This document shows, piece by piece, positions 4,392-12,380 of a DNA stretch of 21,878 bases (within the stretch, counting starts at the first letter, position 1; every line of letters starts with the position of its first letter). Origin of the DNA: Clostridiales bacterium. Its GTDB lineage: Bacteria; Bacillota; Clostridia; Oscillospirales; Oscillospiraceae. The notes below the pieces were generated by a model. The model was not told the origin of the DNA. It did no database searches and saw only the letters and a program-made list of their open reading frames with translations. The stretch covers positions 1 to 21,878 of the forward strand of contig JAAYWX010000190.1 of the NCBI GenBank assembly GCA_012516225.1, in the 5' to 3' direction. Position numbers and translations under genes: made by a program.

Positions 4392-6312
4392 AAAGCAGCG
4401 TAACATGCGCGGTATAGATGTGACAATGTCAAGAGCGTTCGCAAATTACAAACCGCCGGAGGATTTGACCGTTTCTCAATGGGCGGCAAAATACCGTATC
4501 CTTTCGCGAGAAAGCAGTGCCGAGGCAGGCCCTTGGCGCAATGAACGAACGCCTTACCTTGTCGAAATAATGGACGCATTTACGGATCCGAAAGTAAAAG
4601 AAATATCCGTTGTTGCAGGGTCGCAGTCCGCAAAGTCAGAAGGCGAACTGAATATGATTGGTTACATTATCGACCAAGACCCAAGCTCGACCCTGTACAT
4701 TCAGCCGACAATCGATGACGCGAAAAAATTTTCCAAACTGCGTATCGCTCCTATGATACGAGATTGCTCGCGGTTAAGGGCTAAAGTCGCCGACATCAAG
4801 AGCCGCGACGCTAATAATACCGTCCTGCAGAAATCTTTTCCGGGCGGTATGCTTACAATGGTCGGCTCTCAGAGCGCATCTGCACTTGCATCGACTCCGG
4901 CCCGGTACATAATCGGCGACGAAATTGACAGATGGGCGCTCTCGGCGGGGACAGAGGGTGATCCTTGGTCGCTCGCTGTTGCCAGAACAACAACGTTTTA
5001 TAACGCAAAAATGGTGGCGGTCTCTACGCCGACAATAAAAGGATTCAGCCGTATTGAAAGTCTATATTATGGCGGCACTCAGGAGAAATGGCACCACCGC
5101 TGCCCGGAATGCGGGGCATGGCACGAAATCGTTTTTAACGATATCAAGTTCGATTTTGAGACGACCAAAACAGGCAGACGAAAAAGTTATAAGGTCAAGT
5201 CGGTGCATTGGTGCTGTCCGTCGTGCGGATGCGTCCGCTCCGAAACGGATATGAGAGTGCAGCCTGCCCGATGGGCAGCCGAAAATCCTGATGCGATAGA
5301 ACGTGGCCGCCGGTCATTTTGGATAAACGCTTTTGCTTCCCCTTGGAGATCGTGGACGGAAATCGTTCAAATGTTCCTCGAGGCAAAGGACGATCCTGAA
5401 AAGCTGAAAGCTTATTATAACACCATTCTCGGCGAACTATGGGAAGACCGCGGCGACATTGAAGATGAAGATACTTTGCTTTCGCGCCGGGAGGAATACG
5501 GCACACGGCCGGACGGTTCGCCAATTGAATTGCCCGACGGGGTCCTTGTGCTGACCTGCGGCGTTGATACCCAGGACGACCGCCTCGAATATGAGGTGGT
5601 AGGACACGGACATTACGGCGAAACGTGGGGCATTAAAAAGGGCATAATTACGGGCGACCCGAACGATGACGAACCGTGGCTTCGTTTGGATGAGGTTATT
5701 TCTCACGTTTACAAATTTGCAAACGGCCGGGGACTTACCATCTCAATGACATTTGTAGACTCCGGCGGACACAAAACACAGTCGGGCTATCAACACTGCC
5801 GAGACAGATTTAACAAGCGCGTTTTTGCGATAAAAGGCGTAGGCGGCGACGGTGTACCGTTTACAAAGCCGCCGAGCAAGGTAAAAATCATTGTAAACGG
5901 CAGAGCTATCGGGGAAACGTGGCTTTACACTATCGGCGTTGACGCAGGCAAAGCCGACATTATGAGCAACATAAAGGCGCAAGAGGCTGGAGCAAAGTTC
6001 TGCCATTTCCCCAAAGGGGAAGAACGAGGCTATGATATAACCTTTTTCCGCGGGCTGCTGTCCGAAAAGCTTGTAATGAAAACCGAGCGGGGACGTACTC
6101 GCTGGACGTGGGAAAAGCTGCCGGGGCACGAACGGAACGAAGCGCTTGACTGCCGCAACTATGCGCTTGCCGCCTTTAGAGTGATGGACCCTGATTTGGA
6201 CGCAGTAGAGCGCCGCCTAAAAGGATTAAACGCTCCGGCACAGCAAAACGCTCAGGCCACGGAAAAAAAGCGCGGCGTAGTGAAACGGTCATCCGAAGTA
6301 GACGAATGGTAA
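4381..6312 (+). CDS. terL: Terminase large subunit, lambda gpA type
   Basis: This is the packaging motor and DNA-cutting enzyme, about 643 residues, close to lambda gpA (641). The start is ATG 4381 or 4375; AGAGG at 4367-4371 fits 4381 better. Numbered from 4381, the ATPase half has a Walker-A-like AGSQSAKSE (79-87) and Walker B YIIGDEID (D180, E181). A zinc-ribbon-like pair CPEC (241-244) and CPSC (279-282) follows. The nuclease half has the acidic motifs GVDTQDD (D396), FVDSGGHKT (D460) and EALDCRNYALA (D590) of the RNase-H-like fold. It is coupled to the small subunit by overlap. The DPxPF-type ends and Lys-rich tail need no special explanation, and no key residue appears missing. Confidence 0.95.
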   Translation: MTGKKQRNMRGIDVTMSRAFANYKPPEDLTVSQWAAKYRILSRESSAEAGPWRNERTPYLVEIMDAFTDPKVKEISVVAGSQSAKSEGELNMIGYIIDQDPSSTLYIQPTIDDAKKFSKLRIAPMIRDCSRLRAKVADIKSRDANNTVLQKSFPGGMLTMVGSQSASALASTPARYIIGDEIDRWALSAGTEGDPWSLAVARTTTFYNAKMVAVSTPTIKGFSRIESLYYGGTQEKWHHRCPECGAWHEIVFNDIKFDFETTKTGRRKSYKVKSVHWCCPSCGCVRSETDMRVQPARWAAENPDAIERGRRSFWINAFASPWRSWTEIVQMFLEAKDDPEKLKAYYNTILGELWEDRGDIEDEDTLLSRREEYGTRPDGSPIELPDGVLVLTCGVDTQDDRLEYEVVGHGHYGETWGIKKGIITGDPNDDEPWLRLDEVISHVYKFANGRGLTISMTFVDSGGHKTQSGYQHCRDRFNKRVFAIKGVGGDGVPFTKPPSKVKIIVNGRAIGETWLYTIGVDAGKADIMSNIKAQEAGAKFCHFPKGEERGYDITFFRGLLSEKLVMKTERGRTRWTWEKLPGHERNEALDCRNYALAAFRVMDPDLDAVERRLKGLNAPAQQNAQATEKKRGVVKRSSEVDEW

Positions 6313-6324
6313 GGAGGAAAGTAA

Positions 6325-6582
6325 ATGGCGAACGAAAACACATTGAAACTCCGGCTCGAAATGAAGAAAAAAGCTTTGGAAGAGGCGAATGCGGCATATA
6401 TCTCCTTGCTTTCCGGCGGAGTAAAATCCTATGCTATCGGCAGCAGAAACCTTACAAAATTAGACCTTCCCCAGCTCGAAGAAACGATTTCGAAGTTGGA
6501 AAAGGAAATCGATTATTTAGAGGCTGAAATATCAGGGGGAAAGCGGAGGAAAGCCGTGGGAGTTGTCCCTCGCGATTGGTAG
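6325..6582 (+). CDS. Head-tail joining protein, gpW/DUF6148-like
   Basis: The product has 85 residues; ATG 6325 has an AAGGAGGAAAG site and it starts 12 bases after the terminase stop. It is two charged helices joined by a loop: residues about 7-28 (LRLEMKKKALEEANAAYISL), then SGGVKSYAIGSRNLTKLDL, then LEETISKLEKEIDYLEAEI. The pattern (helix, S/G-Y-x-I-G-x-R-x-L-T-x-x-D-L, helix) matches the small protein found between terminase and portal in lambda-like phages, where gpW sits under the portal and lets tails attach. The Arg/Lys-rich end is usual. Confidence 0.75.
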   Translation: MANENTLKLRLEMKKKALEEANAAYISLLSGGVKSYAIGSRNLTKLDLPQLEETISKLEKEIDYLEAEISGGKRRKAVGVVPRDW

Positions 6583-6617
6583 CGATTGAACACCCGAGAG
6601 GGATTCAATAATATTCA

Positions 6618-6676
6618 CCGGCGGCAGGGCGCGGTCGGGGGTTCCATTCTCCTTTCCCTCGCCCCGTCCTGTCCGG
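6618..6676 (+). other. Imperfect GC-rich hairpin between connector and portal genes
   Basis: CCGG (6618-6621) and CCGG (6673-6676) close a long imperfect stem: GCAGG and CCTG pair, and the G-rich left arm (to 6641) matches the C-rich right arm (6652-6671) with a few mismatches. The loop is around TTCCATTCT. It fills most of the 119-base gap between the genes ending at 6582 and starting at 6702. There is no T-run, so it may be a message-processing or stability element rather than a terminator. Confidence 0.45.
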
Positions 6677-6701
6677 TACTTTATCCGAAAGGAGGATGCA
6701 G

Positions 6702-8342
6702 ATGCAGAACACCTACAAGTGTGTTCCGACGCCTATAAACAAAGGCTATTCAGAGGGCGGAGCGAGCTACCGCAAAAAATCTTTGAAGGGATTTGCCGTA
6801 TCGAGCGGAAGTCCGGAAGAGGACATTAACGCAAATAATTACACGCTGCGCCAACGCTCAAGAATCTTATATATGACGGCTCCGATTGCGACAGCTGCTC
6901 TTAAGCGGCAGCGTACCAACGTGGTCGGAGCGGGCCTAAGACTGAAAAGCACGATAGACCGGGATGTCCTTGGCATGACTCAGGAGACGGCAACGGAATG
7001 GCAGCACCGAACGCAAGCGGAGTTCGAGCTATGGGCAAAGAACAAACGAGCCTGCGATGCCACAGGAGTAAATAACTTTTATGGCATGCAACAGCTCGTC
7101 GCGCTGGCATGGCCGATGAGCGGCGACGTGTTTTCGCTTATTACGAGAGCTGAACCGACACCTTTGTTTCCGTACTCGCTTAGGCTGTACCTCATCGAAG
7201 CCGACCGTGTAAGAACGCCGACGGATACAGTAGGGAGCTCAAACCCGTTGTTAAGCAACATGACCACAGGGAAAGCTCCCAACGGCAATATGATTTATGA
7301 CGGAGTAGAGGTCGATTCGAGCGGCGCTATAGTTGCTTATTGGATTGCGAACGCCTATCCGTATCAATTCGACGGAGCAGAAAAGAAATTTACGAGAGTA
7401 GAGGCTTATGGAGAAAAAACCGGATTGCCAAATGTGCTTCACATCATGGACAGCGAACGCCCCGAACAGTACCGGGGCGTTCCGTATTTGGCACAGGCGA
7501 TAGAGCCGCTCCTGCAGATGAGAAGATACACAGAGGCGGAAATAACAGCCGCAATAGTCCAGGGGTTTCTCACGGCGTTTATAAAAACCGAAGGTAATAC
7601 GGATATTATGCCGATGAACGAAGTAGGCGGAGAAGGTTTTGAAAGAGTGAGCCGCGATCCAAATGAGTACGAACTCGGCGCGGGCACTGTGAACATCTTG
7701 GAACCCGGCGAGGATGTCGCTTTCAGTAATCCTACACACCCTAATACGGGCTTTGAGGTATTTATGAGAGCGCTATGCGAACAGGTGGGCGCGGCCTTGG
7801 AAATGCCTGCCGACCTTCTGCTGATGTCGTTCAATTCCAGCTATTCAGCGTCCCGAGCCGCACTTTTAGAGGCTTGGAAAGGCTTCAGGATGCGCCGCGA
7901 GTGGCTTGCCGATGATTTCTGCCGGCCGGTGTATGAAATATGGCTTACCGAAGCTGTCGCCCGCGGTCGGATCTCAGCACCTGGCTTTTTGACAGACCCC
8001 ATAATCCGGCAGGCGTATTTAAAGAGTGAATGGATAGGCCCGTCGCAGGGACAGCTCGACCCAACAAAAGAAGTGGCAGCGGCTGTAACTGCAATAACAA
8101 ACGGACTCTCCACGCGTGAAGCAGAAGCCATAAAACTCAACGGCAGCGAGTATAACGCGAATGTGGACAAGCTCGCGACAGAGAATGAGCAGCTGAAAAA
8201 CGCAAACGGGACGGCAGATACCGGTACAGCCGGTAACATGGCTGGCCAATTCACCGACGCAATCACCAACTACATCAACATTACAATAGAGGAGGCACTA
8301 AGCAAATATGAGCAAAAAAATATGCCCGGTGTCAAGCGATAG
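6702..8342 (+). CDS. Portal protein, lambda gpB family
   Basis: The product has 546 residues, close to lambda gpB (533). Of the two in-frame ATGs at 6696 and 6702, the second is chosen because AAAGGAGG (6688-6695) leaves 6 bases to it. The sequence has the Phage_portal_2 character: NNYTLRQRSRILYMTAPIA, IATAALKRQRTNVVGAGL, MSGDVFSLI, LIEADRVRTP, HIMDSERPEQYRGVPYL, and LLLMSFNSSYSASRAALLEAW near the C-terminal half. Twelve copies form the ring at the capsid vertex through which DNA passes and to which the tail connector binds. The C-terminal tail is Asn/Lys-rich and overlaps the protease start by 35 bases. Confidence 0.95.
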   Translation: MQNTYKCVPTPINKGYSEGGASYRKKSLKGFAVSSGSPEEDINANNYTLRQRSRILYMTAPIATAALKRQRTNVVGAGLRLKSTIDRDVLGMTQETATEWQHRTQAEFELWAKNKRACDATGVNNFYGMQQLVALAWPMSGDVFSLITRAEPTPLFPYSLRLYLIEADRVRTPTDTVGSSNPLLSNMTTGKAPNGNMIYDGVEVDSSGAIVAYWIANAYPYQFDGAEKKFTRVEAYGEKTGLPNVLHIMDSERPEQYRGVPYLAQAIEPLLQMRRYTEAEITAAIVQGFLTAFIKTEGNTDIMPMNEVGGEGFERVSRDPNEYELGAGTVNILEPGEDVAFSNPTHPNTGFEVFMRALCEQVGAALEMPADLLLMSFNSSYSASRAALLEAWKGFRMRREWLADDFCRPVYEIWLTEAVARGRISAPGFLTDPIIRQAYLKSEWIGPSQGQLDPTKEVAAAVTAITNGLSTREAEAIKLNGSEYNANVDKLATENEQLKNANGTADTGTAGNMAGQFTDAITNYINITIEEALSKYEQKNMPGVKR

Positions 8343-9522
8343 CCTTAGACCCTACAATATTGCCAGCGTGGGAGATAACGATGCAGAGATAAGCTTGTAC
8401 GGCGAAGTCGTTTCCACCCGCCCAATCGACTGGTGGACGGGAGAGCCTATCCCCGGTAACTTTATCGCTCTTGACGAGTTTCTAAAAGACTTGGACGAGC
8501 TGGGAACGAAAGACAATATCACCGTCCACATTAACAGCGTAGGCGGGGACATGTATGCCGGTATAGCAATACATAACCGCCTTAAAGGATTGGCGGCAAA
8601 TATAACCACAATAAACGACGGGCTTGCGGCGTCTGCAGGCTCATTAATTTTCATGGCAGGAGATCACCGTAAAGTACACGCTGGCAGCAACCTGATGATA
8701 CACGGAGCGGCAGCATTTATGTACGGATACTATCAGGTTCAGGATTTGCAAGCAGGAATAAAGCAACTCAATGCCCACAATAAAGCAGGAATTAATATTT
8801 ATGTTGCGGCTACCGGCAGAACAGAATCCGAAATTATGAAAATGGTTGAGGCCGAAACATGGCTGACAGGGCAGGAGGCGGTAGACGAGGGCTTTGCCGA
8901 TGAGGTTATCGGCGAAGAATCGGAAGGCGTTGAAATGTGCTTAACGCCCGATAAGTCAACGGTAATAGTAAACGGATATCCGGTCGCCGCGCGCTGCCTC
9001 GGCAGTATTCCCAAGAATCTTCGCATTATGACCGCAGAGGAGTGGACAGCCGTAAAAAGGCTGCCGGAAAGAAATATGCAGCCTGCGCCGCAGGATAGCA
9101 TAAATAAAAATTTATCAGGAGGTACAGACCACATGGAAATCAAAAACGTGGACGAGCTGAGAGCTGCCTACCCCGACTTTATGGCGCAGGCAGAAGCTGA
9201 AGCGAAGTCCGAAGGCGTGAAAGCCGAGCGCGCTCGCATTCAGGGCATTGAGGAGATCGAAAATGCAATCGGTGATCCTGAGCTTGTCAACAAGGCAAAG
9301 TTTGGCGATATGCCGATGAACGCCGAACAGCTTGCGTTCGCGGCAATGAAAGCTCAGTCCGCCGTTGGCGTAAAGGTTTTGAAAGATATTGCCGATGACG
9401 CCAAAAACAGCGGTGCTGCGCAGGTAACCCCGACACCTTCGGGAGAAGGGGAATTGACAGAAGATCAGAAAGCAGAGGCGTTCCTCGCCGGTATCGCTAA
9501 AAACATGAAGGAGGGCAAATGA
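8308..9522 (+). CDS. ClpP-like prohead protease with C-terminal scaffold domain
   Basis: The product has 404 residues; ATG 8308, with GAGGAGG upstream, overlaps the portal end. Residues about 20-215 are a ClpP/S14-type serine protease: HINSVGGDMYAGIAIHN, the nucleophile S109 in GLAASAGSL and the general base H132 in LMIHGAAAF. E183 (AETWLTG) stands where ClpP has the Asp, a common variation in phage forms. After a linker, residues about 276-404 are Ala/Glu/Lys-rich and match a scaffold, ending with FLAGIAKNMKEGK. As with lambda gpC/Nu3, the scaffold also appears to be made alone from an internal start at 9133. The enzyme clears scaffold and trims proteins during prohead maturation. Confidence 0.9.
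   Translation: MSKKICPVSSDSLRPYNIASVGDNDAEISLYGEVVSTRPIDWWTGEPIPGNFIALDEFLKDLDELGTKDNITVHINSVGGDMYAGIAIHNRLKGLAANITTINDGLAASAGSLIFMAGDHRKVHAGSNLMIHGAAAFMYGYYQVQDLQAGIKQLNAHNKAGINIYVAATGRTESEIMKMVEAETWLTGQEAVDEGFADEVIGEESEGVEMCLTPDKSTVIVNGYPVAARCLGSIPKNLRIMTAEEWTAVKRLPERNMQPAPQDSINKNLSGGTDHMEIKNVDELRAAYPDFMAQAEAEAKSEGVKAERARIQGIEEIENAIGDPELVNKAKFGDMPMNAEQLAFAAMKAQSAVGVKVLKDIADDAKNSGAAQVTPTPSGEGELTEDQKAEAFLAGIAKNMKEGK
9133..9522 (+). CDS. Internally started capsid scaffold protein (Nu3-like)
   Basis: Within the protease gene and in its frame, AGGAGGT (9117-9123) lies 9 bases before ATG 9133, a site as strong as those of the flanking genes. The product, 129 residues, starts MEIKNVDELRAAYPDFM. 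It is mainly helical (QAEAEAKSEGVKAERAR, then NAEQLAFAAMKAQS) and has a Thr/Pro/Gly linker before a C-terminal helix. This is the arrangement of lambda Nu3 inside gene C, where the scaffold is made in excess over the protease. Function is inferred from position and arrangement; the start itself is well supported. Confidence 0.75.
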   Translation: MEIKNVDELRAAYPDFMAQAEAEAKSEGVKAERARIQGIEEIENAIGDPELVNKAKFGDMPMNAEQLAFAAMKAQSAVGVKVLKDIADDAKNSGAAQVTPTPSGEGELTEDQKAEAFLAGIAKNMKEGK

Positions 9523-9523
9523 C

Positions 9524-9913
9524 ATGTCGAAGTATTACGAAAACCTCGGGGACATGATCCCCGATAAGCTGATCGCGGGAAACGATATCCCTATTCATAC
9601 GGCCTCGGGCATTATTAAAAACGGCTCCGGTAAACTGACTCGCGGTACTGTTCTGGCAATGTCGAGCGGAACAGCGGGAACAGGAAAGCTTGTCATTCTC
9701 GGCACTACTGCAGCCGAAAATGAAACGCTGACCGCATATGGCATCCTATGCGATGATGCGGACGCGACTTCTGCCGATGCCGTCGCTGAAATCTACGTTT
9801 CCGGACAGTTCAACAAGGGAGCCCTTGTTGTAAAATCCGGCTACACCATCAACACTGCTGACATCAAAGCTCTGCGAGACGGCGGCATTTATGTTGAATC
9901 AATAGTTGACTAA
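9524..9913 (+). CDS. Head decoration protein, lambda gpD family
   Basis: The product has 129 residues, against 110 for lambda gpD. ATG 9524 follows AAGGAGGG with the previous stop at 9520-9522 lying in between. It has the family's beta pattern: GNDIPIHTASGIIKNGSGKLTRGTVL, then YGILCDDADATSADAVAEIYVSGQFNKGAL, then an alpha/beta end finishing LRDGGIYVESIVD. Trimers of gpD cap the three-fold sites of the expanded capsid and stabilise packed DNA. It stands between protease/scaffold and major capsid protein, exactly as in lambda (C-Nu3-D-E). Confidence 0.9.
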   Translation: MSKYYENLGDMIPDKLIAGNDIPIHTASGIIKNGSGKLTRGTVLAMSSGTAGTGKLVILGTTAAENETLTAYGILCDDADATSADAVAEIYVSGQFNKGALVVKSGYTINTADIKALRDGGIYVESIVD

Positions 9914-9931
9914 GGACAGGAGGTAATAAGA

Positions 9932-10996
9932 ATGGATATCTATAAGACTAAAACCATGCTGGCTGCCATCAAGCAGATGGCTCCGGTCACATCTTTCCTG
10001 CGCGACCGTTATTTCCCCACCGGCAGCGGTGACCTTTTCCCCACCGAAGAGGTGCTGGTGGAATATAAAGACGCCACCGGCCGCAAGATGGCTCCGGTCG
10101 TTCTTCCCCGCAAAGGAAGCATTTTTGTTGAGCGCACCGGATACACCACAAACAAGATGGTGCCTCCGCTTGTCGCTCCCTCGCGATCCCTGACTATTGA
10201 CGATCTTAACCGTAAAGGCTTCGGCGAAAGCCTGTACAGCGACCGCACTCCCGAACAGCGTCAGGCCGAAATCCTTCTTGAAGATTTGACCGAGTTTGAC
10301 GAAATGCACACCAACCGTGAGGAGTACATTGCCGCACAGTGTATGTTTAACAACGGCTATACGCTCAGGCAGTATTCCGATAAATACGGCGGGAGCGAAT
10401 ATATAGAGTACGAAATGAGATTCTACGATGAGGCTGCAAACCCCGCTGTTTATATTCCCGGAGTCAAATGGAACGGCTCTACGTCTGACAAGCTGTATGA
10501 CCTTTTCCTTATGATCCGTATGCTGACCACGAAAGGGAATGCCGCGACCGAGGTCCTTCTCGGCTCGGATGCCGCAACGGAATTTCTTAAAGACGCAACC
10601 ATTCAGAAACTTCTCGACCTCAACAATTATCGCATCGGGCAGATCGACCCCGTTGAGCTTCCGCAGGGAGCGGCACGCCTTGGGCGTATCAATGTAAGAG
10701 GTCACATAATCGACCTGCTTACTTATGACGGCACCTATGAGGATGAACTTACCGGCGCAATTACTCCTTATTTGCCCGCAAAGCAGATTTGTGTGACGGC
10801 TCCTGCGGCTGGACGCGGCCTTTACGGTGCTGTTTCTCAGATTGAGCAGAGCGACGGACAGTTCCATACATACCTGGGACGCCGTGTTCCGCGCTACTGG
10901 GCGGAGAAAAATGCCCGAGAGCTGACCGTTTCAAGCCGTCCGCTGTTTATCCCCAAAACAAAAAACCCGTTTATCACAGCGACGGTGCTTGACTAA
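9932..10996 (+). CDS. Major capsid protein, lambda gpE family
   Basis: The product has 354 residues, against 341 for lambda gpE; ATG 9932 has an AGGAGG site. Family stretches include an N-terminal helix (TKTMLAAIKQMAPVTSFLRDR), FPTEEVLVEYKDATGRKMAP, the loop around TGYTTNKMVPPLVAPSRSLT, LEDLTEFDEMHTNREEYIAA, and the C-terminal part with YGAVSQIEQSDGQFHTYLGR. It forms the HK97-fold shell. A 322-residue open frame on the opposite strand across the same bases is a codon-bias shadow. Base composition shows a strong preference for C/T at third positions in this gene compared with the accessory genes, as expected for a highly expressed protein. Confidence 0.95.
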   Translation: MDIYKTKTMLAAIKQMAPVTSFLRDRYFPTGSGDLFPTEEVLVEYKDATGRKMAPVVLPRKGSIFVERTGYTTNKMVPPLVAPSRSLTIDDLNRKGFGESLYSDRTPEQRQAEILLEDLTEFDEMHTNREEYIAAQCMFNNGYTLRQYSDKYGGSEYIEYEMRFYDEAANPAVYIPGVKWNGSTSDKLYDLFLMIRMLTTKGNAATEVLLGSDAATEFLKDATIQKLLDLNNYRIGQIDPVELPQGAARLGRINVRGHIIDLLTYDGTYEDELTGAITPYLPAKQICVTAPAAGRGLYGAVSQIEQSDGQFHTYLGRRVPRYWAEKNARELTVSSRPLFIPKTKNPFITATVLD

Positions 10997-11019
10997 AAAC
11001 GTGGAAAGGATGGCTAAGT

Positions 11020-11418
11020 ATGATCCAGATAATAAACGGCGTATATGGGCACTATACGGGGAATTGCGTCGAGCCTAAAGATAAAAATTCCCCGCCTTTC
11101 GAACTCGCACCGGAACAGGAAGCAAGACTCGTAGAGCAGGGCATCGCCATCTATGTGGATGGTGGCCGTACATCACTGCCCGAAGGCGTTGCGGGCGTTC
11201 CGGAGTACGATGAAAATACCAGCGTGAGTGATCTTCGCGAAATCGGAAAGATGCTGGGTCTAAAGTTTAAAGTCGGAACTACCAAAGCGGAGATGATTGC
11301 GATGCTTGACGACTATTTCACCGATCACTCTGAGAACGGAGATGGCGAGGACGGAAACGAGCAGAGCGGAAGTGATGAGCCTGCGCCCAAGTTTGACCCA
11401 ACTCAGGCGGTGCAGTAA
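11020..11418 (+). CDS. Hypothetical head protein with HeH/LEM-like domain, gpFI position
   Basis: The product has 132 residues; ATG 11020 has an AAAGGA site about 12 bases upstream. The N-terminal part is beta-like (MIQIINGVYGHYTGN, then FELAPEQEARLVEQGIAIYV). Residues about 68-100 (VSDLREIGKMLGLKFKVG, then TTKAEMIAMLDDYF) look like a SAP/HeH/LEM helix-extended loop-helix domain, a small nucleic-acid-binding or protein-interaction fold. The last third is Asp/Glu/Gly/Ser-rich and probably disordered. It holds the place of lambda FI (also 132 aa), which helps terminase with the prohead, but sequence resemblance is not clear. The stop overlaps the next start as TAATG. Confidence 0.6.
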   Translation: MIQIINGVYGHYTGNCVEPKDKNSPPFELAPEQEARLVEQGIAIYVDGGRTSLPEGVAGVPEYDENTSVSDLREIGKMLGLKFKVGTTKAEMIAMLDDYFTDHSENGDGEDGNEQSGSDEPAPKFDPTQAVQ

Positions 11419-11738
11419 TGGGCGGCTTTAAAGACATGGTCGCCGCTGACAGAAAAGGTGTGTTTCTTAACCTAGATTTTTTCGGGGACACTCTCTGCGT
11501 AGAGGGAAAGGAAATTGTTGCTGTAATCGACAGTGAGGAGCTTAAAAACAGGCAGGGAGGACAAGAACTTGCGGTGGCAGACAGCGCTACCTTGTTTTAT
11601 GCCCGAAAAGAGGATTTGCCTGCTCGCCGCGCTCCCGGCTCAAATCTTAATGTCAACGGACGCGAGTGCATTATCGACGCATGGCAAGAAAATGCCGGAA
11701 TTGCAACTGTGGTCTTGCGCGAAAGCATATCGGCATAG
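11418..11738 (+). CDS. Head-tail connector protein, gpFII-like
   Basis: The product has 106 residues and its start overlaps the previous stop (TAATG), showing coupling. It is beta-rich: GVFLNLDFFGDTLCVEGKEI, a variable loop, then ATLFYARKEDLPARRAPGS and a C-terminal strand set (IIDAWQENAGIATVVLRES). This pattern, with a conserved W near the end, resembles the short head-closure proteins of the gpFII/ATP-binding-like connector group (lambda FII, 117 aa), which close the portal after packaging and make the surface where the tail joins. The family call rests on size, order and fold-like pattern. Confidence 0.65.
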   Translation: MGGFKDMVAADRKGVFLNLDFFGDTLCVEGKEIVAVIDSEELKNRQGGQELAVADSATLFYARKEDLPARRAPGSNLNVNGRECIIDAWQENAGIATVVLRESISA

Positions 11739-11750
11739 GGAGGCGTTAAA

Positions 11751-12368
11751 ATGTCTGTTGTACACCTGATAGACACCATTACGGAGTGGGCGCAGACGAA
11801 CATTTGTGACATTGTTAAACTAAAAGTGCCGCCGGAGAATACGGAGGCCACCGACGTAGGCTATAAATATGCTCTTGTTACGCCGGTGGCATTCCCTATG
11901 TACGTCCCAACAAGCGAAAAGCTGCCGCCGAATGTTTGCTCGCCGATTCCGTCGCTGTGCGTCCGTTTTCTGGCGGGGCAGGACAATATGGCAAAGAATG
12001 ACTGCAACATTGAAGTGCAGTTTTGCTTTTCGGCATGGGATACCGGTACGCACGGAGATGATATTTATCTTTCAAACGGCGACGGGACATATCGGAAGCT
12101 GGATGCTGAGGCGCGAAAAAAGTATTTCCGGCGGAATGGCGACGGATGGCGGGATGTATGGAACTTTGTTGATACGGCGCTTCGTGCGATTGAAAGCACA
12201 GCCCGTATAGGTGACTATACGATAGACCGTTCCGCGCCAATTAAATATGGGCCTCTTACCGAGCAGGATTCCATACCGGATTATTATCCGCTCTGGTTCG
12301 CTTGGGTGAGTTTCACAGTTACTCATTCTATCCGCCGCAGCAATCAAGATATCAATAATTTACTCTAA
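11751..12368 (+). CDS. Tail completion/terminator-like protein
   Basis: The product has 205 residues; ATG 11751 follows AGGGAGG. It begins with a helix (VVHLIDTITEWAQTNICDIV), has a central beta region (SLCVRFLAGQDNMAKND, then IEVQFCFSAWDTGTHGDD) and ends with WNFVDTALRAIESTARIG and a final strand region (YYPLWFAWVSFTVTHSI). That helix-strand order and its place right before the sheath gene match phage tail completion or terminator proteins at the head-proximal tail end. I do not recognise a more exact family. Confidence 0.6.
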   Translation: MSVVHLIDTITEWAQTNICDIVKLKVPPENTEATDVGYKYALVTPVAFPMYVPTSEKLPPNVCSPIPSLCVRFLAGQDNMAKNDCNIEVQFCFSAWDTGTHGDDIYLSNGDGTYRKLDAEARKKYFRRNGDGWRDVWNFVDTALRAIESTARIGDYTIDRSAPIKYGPLTEQDSIPDYYPLWFAWVSFTVTHSIRRSNQDINNLL

Positions 12369-12380
12369 GGAGGTAATCGC

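Noticed and set aside
8693..8699. A second CTGATGA hammerhead-like core inside the protease gene
   Set aside because: No paired helix II, GAAA or closing helices follow it; it is part of a conserved coding motif near the catalytic His.
9899..10867. A 322-residue open frame on the minus strand across the major capsid gene
   Set aside because: It is the mirror of a strongly biased, highly expressed capsid gene. It shows no ribosome binding site, no recognisable domain and conflicts with a certain gene.
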